Of a stretch of DNA of 64,000 nt, positions 9,305 to 17,908 are shown piece by piece; positions within the stretch are counted from its first letter, which is position 1; every line of letters starts with the position of its first letter. The notes beneath the pieces are model-generated. The model ran no database searches. It saw only the letters and a program-made list of their open reading frames with translations, and had not been told where the DNA came from. This stretch comes from Pontivivens marinum (lineage in GTDB: Bacteria; Pseudomonadota; Alphaproteobacteria; Rhodobacterales; Rhodobacteraceae): positions 310,001 to 374,000 of the forward strand of contig NZ_OCTN01000002.1 in assembly GCF_900231835.1 (NCBI RefSeq), in the 5' to 3' direction. The translations under genes were made by a program, and so were the position numbers.

Positions 9305-10416
9305 CCTGCCACCTGCCTGTTGCGTTGCGGCCTATTGCGCCGCGCCAGATAAACATAGGAGCCCAGCATTACCAGAATGGGCACGACATATAGCGCGGGC
9401 CACAGCGTGATATTATCCTGCACCGCAGATTGGGTCGCGATCCCGATTGACCGCACCAGAACCGCGATGCCTACAGCCACAGCAACACGTATACCCACAC
9501 CACCGCGCCGGAAGCTGCCGCCAACGATGGCAGCAAGCGCCAGCATCGGAAAGGCCAAGGCGTATAGCGGCGAGGACAGCTTATCATGCCCCTCGGCCAC
9601 CAAGCGGTTGCGCACATCCACATCACCGTTCCACAGCGCATCCGGCGGGTTCAGCAGCTCACCAATTCCGTATTCAGCGGGTTTGCGGGTACGGGTCACA
9701 TCCTCGGCCACCAGCGGGCCCAGATCATAGGCGAGGCGGTCAAAATCCAGAATGCTCAGCGCGTTACCGGCATCTTCGAATTGTTGGGCAGCGCCATCAA
9801 ACATCACCATTTGCAGGCGACCGTCCGATTTAACCAATTGCGCCTGCGTTGCCGTATAGGTCACGGATTGGGAACCGCTGCGGGCATCGTGGATGAAGAT
9901 ACCCAGCATCTCACCCTCCGCATTTGCTTGGCGCAGATAGACGGTCACGCCGGGGATTGGGTGGTTAAAGCGCCCCTCGCGCAGCAGCGAATTAGCAAAC
10001 TCTGCCCGCAGCTCCGTTGTGCGATCGCTTAGCTCGGTCGCGGCGCGTGGCGCCAGATAGATCGTCAGCACAGTTGTTAGAACCGCCGCAATCACGCCCA
10101 GGAAAACCGCAGGCCGCAGCAGTGAAACCCGACTTTGCCCTGCGGCCATCAGTACTGTCAGCTCGGATTCGCTATATAGCCGGTTGATGGTAAACAGCGT
10201 CGCGGATAGGGCGGCAATCGGCACAACCAGCATCATCACGCCGGGCAGCAGCAGGGCGGACAGCTCCAGAAAAACCGTGGCGGATTGATTGTTATTAACG
10301 ACCGTATCCACAATGCGCAGGCTTTGCGTTAGCCAGATCACACCGGTAAAGATCAGGGCGAAAAAACCCATCGGTCCGAGCAGTTGGCCCAGAACATATC
10401 TGTCGATCTGGCGCAT
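9301..10416 (-). CDS. lptF: LPS export permease LptF
   Basis: LptF partners LptG in the LptB2FG LPS extractor. With ATG 10416 the protein is 371 residues and begins MRQIDRYVLGQLLGPMGFFA, typical of the family. Upstream in-frame methionines give an Arg-rich, unlikely extension. TM segments lie at about 10-30, 50-75 and 95-115, followed by a periplasmic domain and three C-terminal TM segments (LSSPLYALAFPMLALAAI and so on). It is the first gene of the six-gene minus-strand operon and is divergent from pepA across a 173-base spacer. The periplasmic SDRTTELRAEFANSLLREG region matches the LptF/G periplasmic fold. Confidence 0.92.
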   Translation of the reverse strand: MRQIDRYVLGQLLGPMGFFALIFTGVIWLTQSLRIVDTVVNNNQSATVFLELSALLLPGVMMLVVPIAALSATLFTINRLYSESELTVLMAAGQSRVSLLRPAVFLGVIAAVLTTVLTIYLAPRAATELSDRTTELRAEFANSLLREGRFNHPIPGVTVYLRQANAEGEMLGIFIHDARSGSQSVTYTATQAQLVKSDGRLQMVMFDGAAQQFEDAGNALSILDFDRLAYDLGPLVAEDVTRTRKPAEYGIGELLNPPDALWNGDVDVRNRLVAEGHDKLSSPLYALAFPMLALAAIVGGSFRRGGVGIRVAVAVGIAVLVRSIGIATQSAVQDNITLWPALYVVPILVMLGSYVYLARRNRPQRNRQVAG

Positions 10417-10459
10417 CTGCGATGTGATCCCATCCGGCCGTTTACGTCTGCGTTCCGTC

Positions 10460-10488
10460 TGACTAGGCAAGCAAGCCGTGCGGGTCAA
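10460..10488 (-). promoter_or_regulatory. Possible lptF operon promoter
   Basis: On the minus strand TTGACC (10488-10483) and TAGTCA (10465-10460) are separated by 17 bases, about 44 bases before the lptF start. The -35 match is good and the -10 match is poor, so the call is tentative. The only other open space is the pepA side of the same divergent spacer. Confidence 0.3.
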
Positions 10489-10589
10489 GCATAGGTGCCA
10501 TGCCATTACCACGGATTGGGGTCACGACCTTGCCCTTTGCCGGACCGTCCTGCTACGGCTGGTACATTGGATTTAACGAAGGAATTGCC

Positions 10590-12086
10590 ATGACTGCGCC
10601 GCTCAACATTCGCTTTACCGAGCCTGACATCGAAGCAATCGCAACGTTGCAGGGGCGGGTTGCCGTGATCCTGGGACCGGACGGGCAGATGGATAAGCTG
10701 GCACGTCGCGTCAATCGCCTGACACGCGGCGCCTTGGTTCGGTTGGCTGAGAGCGAGCGCTGGGAAAAAATGGCGGTTGGTGCGGCAATCAGCCTGCAAA
10801 TGCCATCGGGTATGGCGGCTGAGGCTGTGATTGTGCTGAAATTTGACCGCCGCAGCACACCCACACTGGCCCGTCAGGCCGGTGCTGCACTGAATGCGCA
10901 ACGTGGCTTGGGCGAATTGCACGTCCTGTTGGCTTCACATTCCAAATCGGCCGAGATCAGCTACGGCCTCGCACTCAGCGCATATTCCTTCACCCCGCAT
11001 AAAACCGCAGATCAGCCGGAGCCGATCGTCGTCTCCTTTGTCGTGACCAAGCCGGAGGAAATCTCGGCCGAGGCAAAGGACATGGCCGCCGTCGTTGAGG
11101 GCGTCTTTTTCACCCGCGATCTGGTGAACGAGCCTGCAAATGTGCTGACCACCGATGATTTCGCCGCCCGTCTGGCTGCCATGGGTGAGCTGGGTATGGA
11201 GGTTGAGATCCTTGAGGAGGAAGAGCTGGAAAAGCTCGGCATGCGCACCTTGCTGGCCGTTGGCATGGGGTCCGATATGCCATCCAAGGTGGTTGTGATG
11301 AATTGGCGCGGGGGCGGTGATGAGCAGCCTCTGGCGCTGATCGGTAAGGGCGTGACCTTTGACACCGGTGGTATCAGCCTGAAGCCTGCGGGCGGCATGG
11401 AGGATATGACCATGGATATGGGCGGTGCCGGCACCGTCGCGGGCACCATGCGTGCCTTGGCCCTGCGTGGCGCTAAGGCGAACGTCGTGGGCATTGTCGG
11501 CTTGGTTGAGAACATGCCCTCCGCCCGCGCGCAGCGCCCCGGTGACGTTGTGAAATCCATGAAGGGTGACACGGTTGAGGTTATCAACACCGACGCCGAG
11601 GGCCGTTTGGTTCTGGCCGACGTGCTGTGGTACGCGCAGGAGCGGTTCAAGCCATCCGCGATGATCGACCTTGCCACGTTAACCGGCGCCATCATCATCG
11701 CATTGGGCCATGAAAACGCTGGTGTTTTCACGAATGATGATGAGTTTGCAAGCCGCTTCCTCAAGGCTGCACGGGATGAGGATGAGGGCGCATGGCAGAT
11801 GCCAATGGGCGCGGCCTATGACAAAAAGCTGAAATCGCGCGTTGCGGATATTCGCAATGTTGGCGGTGGGCGTGATGGCGGCTCGATCACAGCGGCGCAG
11901 TTCCTCAAGCGGTTTGTTAAGGACGACGTGCCGTGGATTCACCTCGATATTGCGGGTACGGCCTCGACCAAGACCAGCACGACATTTGCACCAGCCGGTG
12001 CAACAGGTTGGGGTGTGCGGTCGCTGGACCGGTTGGTGCGCAATGAATATGAGCCAAAGCCCGCAGCCGCGGCACCAGTTAAGTAA
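10590..12086 (+). CDS. pepA: Leucyl aminopeptidase (M17)
   Basis: A cytosolic hexameric metallopeptidase that removes N-terminal leucine and other residues from peptides. The 498-residue product starts at ATG 10590, with GAAGGA six to twelve bases upstream. The M17 catalytic domain shows the metal-binding GKGVTFDTGGISLKP and the family signature NTDAEGRL, plus the C-terminal GATGWGVRSL. The N-terminal macro-like domain is about 170 residues. In E. coli PepA also binds DNA at Xer sites, but nothing here tests that. It directly abuts holC, an arrangement seen in many proteobacteria. Confidence 0.95.
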   Translation: MTAPLNIRFTEPDIEAIATLQGRVAVILGPDGQMDKLARRVNRLTRGALVRLAESERWEKMAVGAAISLQMPSGMAAEAVIVLKFDRRSTPTLARQAGAALNAQRGLGELHVLLASHSKSAEISYGLALSAYSFTPHKTADQPEPIVVSFVVTKPEEISAEAKDMAAVVEGVFFTRDLVNEPANVLTTDDFAARLAAMGELGMEVEILEEEELEKLGMRTLLAVGMGSDMPSKVVVMNWRGGGDEQPLALIGKGVTFDTGGISLKPAGGMEDMTMDMGGAGTVAGTMRALALRGAKANVVGIVGLVENMPSARAQRPGDVVKSMKGDTVEVINTDAEGRLVLADVLWYAQERFKPSAMIDLATLTGAIIIALGHENAGVFTNDDEFASRFLKAARDEDEGAWQMPMGAAYDKKLKSRVADIRNVGGGRDGGSITAAQFLKRFVKDDVPWIHLDIAGTASTKTSTTFAPAGATGWGVRSLDRLVRNEYEPKPAAAAPVK

Positions 12087-12545
12087 GTGGATATCCTGTT
12101 CTACAGGTTGGACGGCGCCACGCTAGAGGCGACCGTCACCACTTTCGCCGAGCGCACTGTTGGTCGGGGTGGGCGGGTCGCAATACGCGGCACCGCCGAC
12201 GCCCGCCTGAATGCGCTCGACGCCCATCTGTGGACCTATCGTGACGACGCCTTTCTGCCCCATGGGCAGGCGGGCGACGATCACGAGGCGATCCAGCCTA
12301 TTTTACTGACAACAGCGACGGACATTCCGAACGGAGCCAAGACATTGCTATTGGTCGATGGTGCCCGTCTGAAGGTGGCGGAGCTGGACAGCTTTGACCG
12401 CGTTGCGCTGATCTTTGACGGTAATGATGATGCGGCAACGCAGGATGCGCGGGCGGATTGGCGCTTGGTCACGCAAACATCCCATACAGCCGTTTTCTGG
12501 TCCGAGGATGATGGCCGCTGGGTTGAAAAGGCCCGCAGCGGTTAA
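12087..12545 (+). CDS. holC: DNA polymerase III chi subunit
   Basis: HolC (chi) binds SSB and the clamp-loader psi subunit at the replication fork. The 152-residue product uses a GTG start that follows the pepA TAA with no spacer, so it depends on translational coupling. Recognisable elements are the N-terminal DILFYRLDGATLEAT and the block RLNALDAHLWTYRDDAFLPHG. The C-terminal half reads RVALIFDGNDDAATQDARADW. The convergent membrane aspartic protease gene begins its stop at the next base, so there is no intergenic terminator. Confidence 0.9.
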   Translation: MDILFYRLDGATLEATVTTFAERTVGRGGRVAIRGTADARLNALDAHLWTYRDDAFLPHGQAGDDHEAIQPILLTTATDIPNGAKTLLLVDGARLKVAELDSFDRVALIFDGNDDAATQDARADWRLVTQTSHTAVFWSEDDGRWVEKARSG

Positions 12546-13127
12546 TCACCGCTCCAGTATCATCCGGTCATCGTCGATCACAATGCGGCTGAACCGGTTC
12601 AGATAGGCCAAGCCCAGCAGCGATGTATCCAGATCGCCATCATTCACGCTGGCCGGTACGCGGGTATCCACGGCCTTACCAATTGTGAAACTGTCGAGCA
12701 GGACATTGGCGAACCGCACCTCACCATTCGCGGTGCTGGCGATGCCGGTAAAGTTCAACCCATCCAGATCAAAGCCCACGCGGGTCGCGTCCGCACGGCT
12801 CAACACGATCAGGCTGGCACCGGTATCGACGATAAAGGTCACAGGCGTTTCATTGACCAGTGCGCGCACCTCGAAATAGCCGCTTTCATTGCGCAACAGG
12901 GTGACATTTCCGGCGTTATCAGTGCTTTGCGGGCCTTCATAAAGAATGCCCTCGAACAAGTGCTTGTTGTCATATCCGATGACCAGCGCGGCACAGATTG
13001 CCACCCAGATCAGGAATTGCACGACCATTCGGCGAAATTGCCCACGATATAGGGTCAGCACAGACCCGCCGATCGCCAGCAGTAAAATACCTAGATATAG
13101 CAGTTGGAACGCACTATCCGAGCTCAC
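12546..13127 (-). CDS. Membrane-anchored retropepsin-like aspartic protease (clan AA, TIGR02281 type)
   Basis: A 193-residue inner-membrane protein with two N-terminal TM helices (about 7-26 and 36-52), followed by a periplasmic single-copy aspartic protease domain. The catalytic motif is FIVDTGASLIVLS, with Asp101, and the flap/second half reads GLAYLNRFSRIVID. Such enzymes act as homodimers, like retropepsins; the substrate in alphaproteobacteria is not known to me. It is the last gene of a three-gene minus-strand run after the ABC-F ATPase and the MarC-like protein, with only 3 bases between the MarC stop and its start. Confidence 0.85.
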   Translation of the reverse strand: MSSDSAFQLLYLGILLLAIGGSVLTLYRGQFRRMVVQFLIWVAICAALVIGYDNKHLFEGILYEGPQSTDNAGNVTLLRNESGYFEVRALVNETPVTFIVDTGASLIVLSRADATRVGFDLDGLNFTGIASTANGEVRFANVLLDSFTIGKAVDTRVPASVNDGDLDTSLLGLAYLNRFSRIVIDDDRMILER

Positions 13128-13130
13128 CCC

Positions 13131-13754
13131 TTAGGCTCCGCCCAAGCCGCTAGCGCGCAGGCCGTCCAGAATGAATTGAACCGACAGCGCGGCAAGCAGC
13201 ACGCCCAGAATGCGCGTAACCACGTTCACACCGGTGCGCCCCATCAACCGTTCCATCAGGCCCGAGATTTGGAACAGCCCCAGCGTAATCAACAGCACAG
13301 CGCCCATCACGCCAACAACGGCGATTTGCGCTGTCAGGTCATCCTCTAGCTGGCCCATCAGCAGAACCATGGTGGCCATCGCACCCGGACCGGCCAACAG
13401 GGGCAGGGCGAGGGGGAAGACGGAGGGGTCGTGTTCCGGCTCTGGATCATCCGCCTGTGTGGAGCGGCGCGGGTTCCGTTTTTCAAACAGCATTTCCACC
13501 GCGATCAGGAACAGCAAAACACCGCCCGAGATACGGAATGCCGGCATGCTGATACCGATAGCGCCTAGCAATGCCTCACCAAAAAAGGCGAAGGCGCAGA
13601 GGATGAAGAATGCAATCACCACAGCTCGTACAGCGATCCGGCTGCGCTGTGCACGGTTCATATCCGGCGTCAGCGCAACGAAAATCGGCGTCAGGCCGAT
13701 TGGATCGATGATCACAAATAATGTGACAAAGGCGGTGATTGCGATTTCGATCAT
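13131..13754 (-). CDS. MarC family integral membrane protein
   Basis: A 207-residue polytopic protein with about six TM helices, matching the MarC/UPF0056 family. The family markers are FVIIDPIGLTPIFVALTP at the N-terminus and PLLAGPGAMATMVLL in the second half. MarC was once linked to multiple antibiotic resistance, but that was withdrawn and the function is unknown. A hydrophilic loop (about 92-112, rich in Arg, Asp and Glu) separates the two halves. Its ATG overlaps the ABC-F stop by 4 bases. Confidence 0.9.
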   Translation of the reverse strand: MIEIAITAFVTLFVIIDPIGLTPIFVALTPDMNRAQRSRIAVRAVVIAFFILCAFAFFGEALLGAIGISMPAFRISGGVLLFLIAVEMLFEKRNPRRSTQADDPEPEHDPSVFPLALPLLAGPGAMATMVLLMGQLEDDLTAQIAVVGVMGAVLLITLGLFQISGLMERLMGRTGVNVVTRILGVLLAALSVQFILDGLRASGLGGA

Positions 13755-15610
13755 CCGGCCTTCTCCAGCTTGGTGGAGATGTCGAGCCAGATCGCCTCGG
13801 CCCGTTCCAGACCCTTCATCACCTCAGCGCGTTTCTTGCGAAGCATGTTTTGGCGCTCAGTATCGCCGCGCTCATAGATGCGAGGATCGGCGAGACCCTC
13901 GTCGATCTTGTCGCGCATTTCCTCAAGCTTGGCGATGCGGCCCTCGGCCTTGACCAATTCCGCTCGCAGTGGCGCAGTGGCGCTGCGCGGCGTTGATTTG
14001 GCCTTGGGTTTCTCGGCTTTCTCAACCTTGTCCTTGGCCGGTTTGCCGCCGCGCTCGCTTAGCAACATGCGGCGATACTCATCCATGTCGCCCTCGAACG
14101 GAACAACTGCGCCGTCCTTGACCAGCCACAAGCGATCAGCCACAGCCTCAACCAAATGCGGATCGTGGCTGACGAGGATCACCGCGCCCTCATATTCGGT
14201 CAGCGCCATGACCAGCGCCTCACGGCTTTCGATATCGAGGTGGTTTGTCGGCTCATCGAGGATCAGCAGATGCGGTGCGTCGATAGTACATAGCAACATG
14301 GCCAGACGGGCCTTTTGCCCACCGGACAGACGCTTTACCTCAACATCCGCGATGTCCGCTCCGATACCGCCGGCTGCCAGGCGCGCGCGCTGTTTTGCGG
14401 CACCTTCGGCGGGGCGCAGAGTGCGGATATGCTCTAACGGGGTTTCATCGGGGAACAATTCGTCCAACTGGTGCTGGGCAAAATAGCCGATGCGCAGCTT
14501 GTTCGACGTAACCACATTGCCGTCAGTGGTTTCCAGACGACCCGCGATCAGCTTGGACAAGGTGGACTTGCCCTGACCGTTCGAGCCGAGCAGCGCGATG
14601 CGGTCGTCCTGATCGATCCGCAGGTCCAGCTTACGCAAGATCAGCGGGCCACCATAACCAACGCTGGCGTCGCGCATGTTGACGATGGGGGGCGATAGCT
14701 CCTCGGGCGCGGGGAAGGAGAACGCGGCGACGTTGCTTTCCACCACACCGGCGATGGGCTGCATCTTCTCAAGCATTTTCACGCGGGATTGTGCCTGCTT
14801 CGCCTTGGAGGCTTTTGCCTTGAACCGGTCAACGAAGCTTTGCAGGTGGGCACGTTGCGCGTCCTGCTTTTTCTTCGCGGACATCTGCTGTTCCAGATTG
14901 GCGCGGCGCATCCGGTCGAACTGATCGTAATTGCCCTGATAGAAAGTCAGGTTTTGCGAATCCAAATGCAGGATGCCGCCAACCGACCGGTTCAGCAGGC
15001 CGCGATCGTGCGAGATAACCAGTGCTGTGTGCGGATAACGGGCTAGGAATGTCTCAAGCCAAACGGTTCCCTCCAGATCGAGGTAGTTTGTCGGCTCATC
15101 CAGCAGTAGCACATCGGGCTGGCTGAACAGAACGGCGGCCAGTGCGACGCGCATGCGCCAACCGCCCGAGAAATCCTTGCACGGGCGTTGCTGTGCCTCT
15201 GCGTCAAAACCCAGACCCGTCAGGATGGACGCGGCGCGTGCCTCGGCGGAATGGGATTCGATATCGGCCAGCCGCGTGTGGATGTCAGCGATGCGGGTGG
15301 CATCCTTGGCTGTCTCGGCCTCCAGCAACAGCGCGGCACGCTCGGTATCCGCGGCAAGCACGGTTTCCAGCAAGGTGGCGTCAGAGGCCGGTGCCTCCTG
15401 CGCAACACCGCCGATGCGCGCCTGTCGGGGGATTTCGATTTCCCCACCATCCAGCGCCCACTCGCCCCGGATCAACCGGAACAGCGTCGTCTTGCCTGTG
15501 CCATTGCGCCCGACGACGCCCACCTTGTGACCAGCGGGAATCGTTGCTGTAGCCCCGTCGAACAGACGGCGGCCTTCCAGCGTGAAGGTTATATCTTTAA
15601 TCGTCAGCAT
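13751..15610 (-). CDS. ABC-F family ATPase (ribosome-associated type)
   Basis: A 619-residue cytosolic protein with two fused ABC domains and no TM segments, as in ABC-F translation factors that bind the ribosomal E site. First domain: Walker A GRNGTGKTT, signature FSGGWRMRVALA, Walker B LLLDEPTNYLDL. Second domain: GSNGQGKST, LSGGQKARLAM, LLILDEPTNHLDI. The linker between them is charged and helical, and a coiled-coil C-terminal extension (Lys/Glu-rich, about 535-619) resembles the YheS/Uup group. A TTGACA hexamer sits about 31 bases upstream (15646-15641, minus) but no convincing -10 follows. First gene of the operon with the MarC-like protein and the aspartic protease. Confidence 0.9.
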   Translation of the reverse strand: MLTIKDITFTLEGRRLFDGATATIPAGHKVGVVGRNGTGKTTLFRLIRGEWALDGGEIEIPRQARIGGVAQEAPASDATLLETVLAADTERAALLLEAETAKDATRIADIHTRLADIESHSAEARAASILTGLGFDAEAQQRPCKDFSGGWRMRVALAAVLFSQPDVLLLDEPTNYLDLEGTVWLETFLARYPHTALVISHDRGLLNRSVGGILHLDSQNLTFYQGNYDQFDRMRRANLEQQMSAKKKQDAQRAHLQSFVDRFKAKASKAKQAQSRVKMLEKMQPIAGVVESNVAAFSFPAPEELSPPIVNMRDASVGYGGPLILRKLDLRIDQDDRIALLGSNGQGKSTLSKLIAGRLETTDGNVVTSNKLRIGYFAQHQLDELFPDETPLEHIRTLRPAEGAAKQRARLAAGGIGADIADVEVKRLSGGQKARLAMLLCTIDAPHLLILDEPTNHLDIESREALVMALTEYEGAVILVSHDPHLVEAVADRLWLVKDGAVVPFEGDMDEYRRMLLSERGGKPAKDKVEKAEKPKAKSTPRSATAPLRAELVKAEGRIAKLEEMRDKIDEGLADPRIYERGDTERQNMLRKKRAEVMKGLERAEAIWLDISTKLEKAG

Positions 15611-15804
15611 AAGCGGAGCGATGGACCAGTGCCCCCCTTATGTCAATGCGTCCGATGGTCTTTACGTTGCATTGCACATAATGCCGCTGCGGTGTTGCCC
15701 GGACGCGCGGGCGATAAAGCGGGGTGTGGGGCCCACGCAACCTCTTTCTTCTGGCGAAATGGCATGTTAGTGGCGGCGCAATCTTTAACGCCTAGGAGGC
15801 TCCC

Positions 15805-16227
15805 ATGGCCGTACAACGCACTTTCTCGATCATCAAACCAGACGCAACAAACCGGAATCTGACCGGCGCGATCAACGCAAAGCTGGAGGCTGCTGGCCTG
15901 CGCATCGTCGCACAAAAGCGTATCCACCTGACCAAAGCACAGGCTGGTGTTTTCTACGGCGTACACGCCGAGCGTCCATTCTACGACGAACTGTGTGAAT
16001 TCATGTCCTCCGCACCTATCGTTGTTCAGGTTCTGGAAGGCGAAGACGCCGTTCTGAAGAACCGCGAAGTTATGGGCGCAACCAACCCGGCCGAAGCTGC
16101 TGAGGGTACGATCCGCAAGGAGTTCGCACTGTCCATCGGTGAGAACTCGGCACATGGTTCCGACGCTCCTGAGACGGCTGCGGTTGAAATCGCTTACTTC
16201 TTCTCCGGCCTTGAGCTGGTTGGCTGA
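15805..16227 (+). CDS. ndk: Nucleoside diphosphate kinase
   Basis: Ndk transfers the gamma phosphate of ATP to other nucleoside diphosphates through a phosphohistidine, balancing NTP pools. It is 140 residues, the standard length. The start is fixed by a perfect AGGAGG (15794-15799) before ATG. The active-site histidine is His117 in ENSAHGSD, and [11 protein letters not shown] is the N-terminal signature. The gene is monocistronic, with a strong terminator starting 26 bases after the stop. Codon use looks optimised (GTT, CGT, AAG), consistent with high expression. Confidence 0.98.
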   Translation: MAVQRTFSIIKPDATNRNLTGAINAKLEAAGLRIVAQKRIHLTKAQAGVFYGVHAERPFYDELCEFMSSAPIVVQVLEGEDAVLKNREVMGATNPAEAAEGTIRKEFALSIGENSAHGSDAPETAAVEIAYFFSGLELVG

Positions 16228-16252
16228 TCCCATCCGGATCACCGAATTATAG

Positions 16253-16283
16253 AAAGGCCGGAGTGTTTGCTCCGGCCTTTTTC
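16253..16283 (+). terminator. Intrinsic terminator of ndk
   Basis: An 11-bp perfect stem AAAGGCCGGAG/CTCCGGCCTTT with loop TGTTTG, followed by T residues. It lies between ndk and the convergent GST gene; the A-rich left arm gives T residues on the minus strand too, so it may work both ways. Confidence 0.9.
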
Positions 16284-16312
16284 GTTTTACAGTACTGATT
16301 TTGGTGCGCGCG

Positions 16313-16930
16313 TTACTGAGGCATTTCCTTGGCCAAGGCGCGCTGCGTCGCTGGCCGTGCCGCAATCCGTGCGCGGTGGTCACGAATACGGGGCAGGGTG
16401 TCGATGTCGATCCCGTCGCCCTCCATCCAGTTTGCAACAGTGAACAGGTAGATATCCGCGATGGTCATTCTGTCGCCAACCAACCAGTCGCCGGTCAGTT
16501 TATCTTCGATGGTGCGGATGGTTGCCTCAACCACCTCTGGTCCCTTGCGCGTCAGTTCGGCAATGGCAGCGGGGTCATCGGCCCAGCGCGAGCCGCGGCG
16601 GATATGGGCGTGGGCGGGGTGAACCGTGGCGCAGAGATAGGCCATGATGCTGTTCACCTGCGCACGACCAAACGGATCGGTCGGCATCAGGCCCGCATCA
16701 GGGTACAGTTCCGCAACATAGGCCAACAGAGCAGGGCTTTCCGTCAGCACACCCTGATCCGTCACCAACACAGGAACGCGGCCATGAGGGTTCATTGCCA
16801 GAAAGGCTTCGGTTTTCTGTTGCTCCTCAGCGAATCTCACAATCGTCAGGTCAAAATCAGCTCCGGCTTCCTCCAATGCGATCAGCGTGGCGCGGCCGCA
16901 GGTGCCCTTGGCAGTGTAGAGATGCAGCAT
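16313..16930 (-). CDS. Glutathione S-transferase family protein
   Basis: A 205-residue soluble protein with an N-terminal thioredoxin-fold GST domain (LYTAKGTCGRATLIALEEAG; NPHGRVPVLV; LTESPALLAYVAELYP) and a C-terminal helical domain (DRMTIADIYLFTVANWMEG). Cys11 sits where beta-class bacterial GSTs carry their catalytic cysteine. The substrate is unknown; detoxification or a role in glutathione-dependent redox is inferred from family only. It follows the cinA-domain gene after 10 bases and appears to be the last gene of the ispDF-pgpA-cinA-GST run. Confidence 0.85.
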   Translation of the reverse strand: MLHLYTAKGTCGRATLIALEEAGADFDLTIVRFAEEQQKTEAFLAMNPHGRVPVLVTDQGVLTESPALLAYVAELYPDAGLMPTDPFGRAQVNSIMAYLCATVHPAHAHIRRGSRWADDPAAIAELTRKGPEVVEATIRTIEDKLTGDWLVGDRMTIADIYLFTVANWMEGDGIDIDTLPRIRDHRARIAARPATQRALAKEMPQ

Positions 16931-16940
16931 GGTCAGCCTC

Positions 16941-17417
16941 CTATGTGTCCTGAATGGCAGTCAAAAGCATTTTGAGTGCGTGCTCAACGCTGGCCTTGCG
17001 CACATTATCCCGCCCGATCGCGCCGAATTCACAATGGTTGGACAGGACATAATCACCAGCGGCGACTGCGAAATGCACAAGCCCCTCTGGTTTCTCATCC
17101 GAGCCACCAGGCCCCGCGACACCAGTAATGGCAACGGTCACATCAGCATCAGATACCGCCAATGCACCAATCGCCATTTCCCGCGCAACAGTTTCTGATA
17201 CCGCACCATGCAGGTGCAGACTGGTGAGACTGACATCCAGCATTTTAACCTTGGCGGCGTTTGAATATGTGACGAACCCGCGATCCACCACGGCCGATGA
17301 ACCGGCAATATCGGTCAGTGCCGCAGACACCATTCCGCCAGTGCAGCTTTCCGCCGTGGCGATCATCCATCCGCGTGCCTTGGCCGCGTCGATAACTTCG
17401 ATAGCTAGATTGCTCAT
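16941..17417 (-). CDS. CinA C-terminal domain protein (nicotinamide-nucleotide amidase type)
   Basis: A stand-alone CinA C-terminal domain of 158 residues; such proteins (PncC) deamidate nicotinamide mononucleotide to recycle pyridine nucleotides. Conserved blocks are ATAESCTGGMVSAALTD, GFVTYSNAAK, AVSETVAREMA and ITGVAGPGGSDEKPEGLV. The start at 17417 gives MSNLAIEVI and overlaps pgpA by 4 bases; a longer frame to 17459 lies inside pgpA and is rejected. The N-terminal COG1058 domain of full CinA is absent, as usual in proteobacteria. Confidence 0.88.
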   Translation of the reverse strand: MSNLAIEVIDAAKARGWMIATAESCTGGMVSAALTDIAGSSAVVDRGFVTYSNAAKVKMLDVSLTSLHLHGAVSETVAREMAIGALAVSDADVTVAITGVAGPGGSDEKPEGLVHFAVAAGDYVLSNHCEFGAIGRDNVRKASVEHALKMLLTAIQDT

Positions 17418-17908
17418 ACAAACACCATATGCGCCAAGGCGCCCAAAGCTGCGACGCAAAGCCCCGCCATCACGCCTGCAATGACATCATCCAACATCAC
17501 GCCCAGCGCATCACCACGCCGGTCGGCCCAGCCCACCAGCCACGGCTTGCGAATATCGAACAGCCGGAACAGCGCGAAGCCGAATACATATCCGGGCCAC
17601 GGGAATCCCCAGCTGTCAAATCCCATCCACCACAGGCCGAATGACATGGAGAACAGGGCCAACCACTGACCCACCACCTCATCCACGACGATCCAACCGG
17701 GATCATGGTCGACTTGGGCACGAGTAACCTGCGCGGTGGCCCACCAGCCCAGGAAAAACACTACCACTGTGGCGGCCAGAACCAGCGGGAATTCTCCTAT
17801 CCCGTGTAACAGCCAGAATGCGGGTAGGGCGATCAGGCTGCCCCATGTGCCCGGAGCCTTTGGCAGAAAACCAACGCCGCCGACCGATGCAATCATACGC
17901 GCGATCAT
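17414..17908 (-). CDS. pgpA: Phosphatidylglycerophosphatase A
   Basis: PgpA dephosphorylates phosphatidylglycerophosphate to phosphatidylglycerol at the inner membrane. It has 164 residues with about four TM helices. Conserved acidic sites are visible in DPGWIVVDEVVGQWLAL, FRLFDIRKPWLV and GVMLDDVIAG. The N-terminus GFLPKAPGTWGSL is typical. It overlaps ispDF by 4 bases (ATGA) upstream and the cinA-domain gene by 4 bases downstream, so the three are tightly coupled. Confidence 0.93.
   Translation of the reverse strand: MIARMIASVGGVGFLPKAPGTWGSLIALPAFWLLHGIGEFPLVLAATVVVFFLGWWATAQVTRAQVDHDPGWIVVDEVVGQWLALFSMSFGLWWMGFDSWGFPWPGYVFGFALFRLFDIRKPWLVGWADRRGDALGVMLDDVIAGVMAGLCVAALGALAHMVFV

Noticed and set aside
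15618-15646. Promoter of the ABC-F operon from TTGACA at 15641-15646 (minus)
   Set aside because: The -35 is perfect, but no acceptable -10 hexamer lies at 16-18 bases, so it is only mentioned in the gene entry.
15643-16437. 264-codon open frame antisense to ndk
   Set aside because: It crosses the ndk promoter, the gene and its terminator; it is a shadow.
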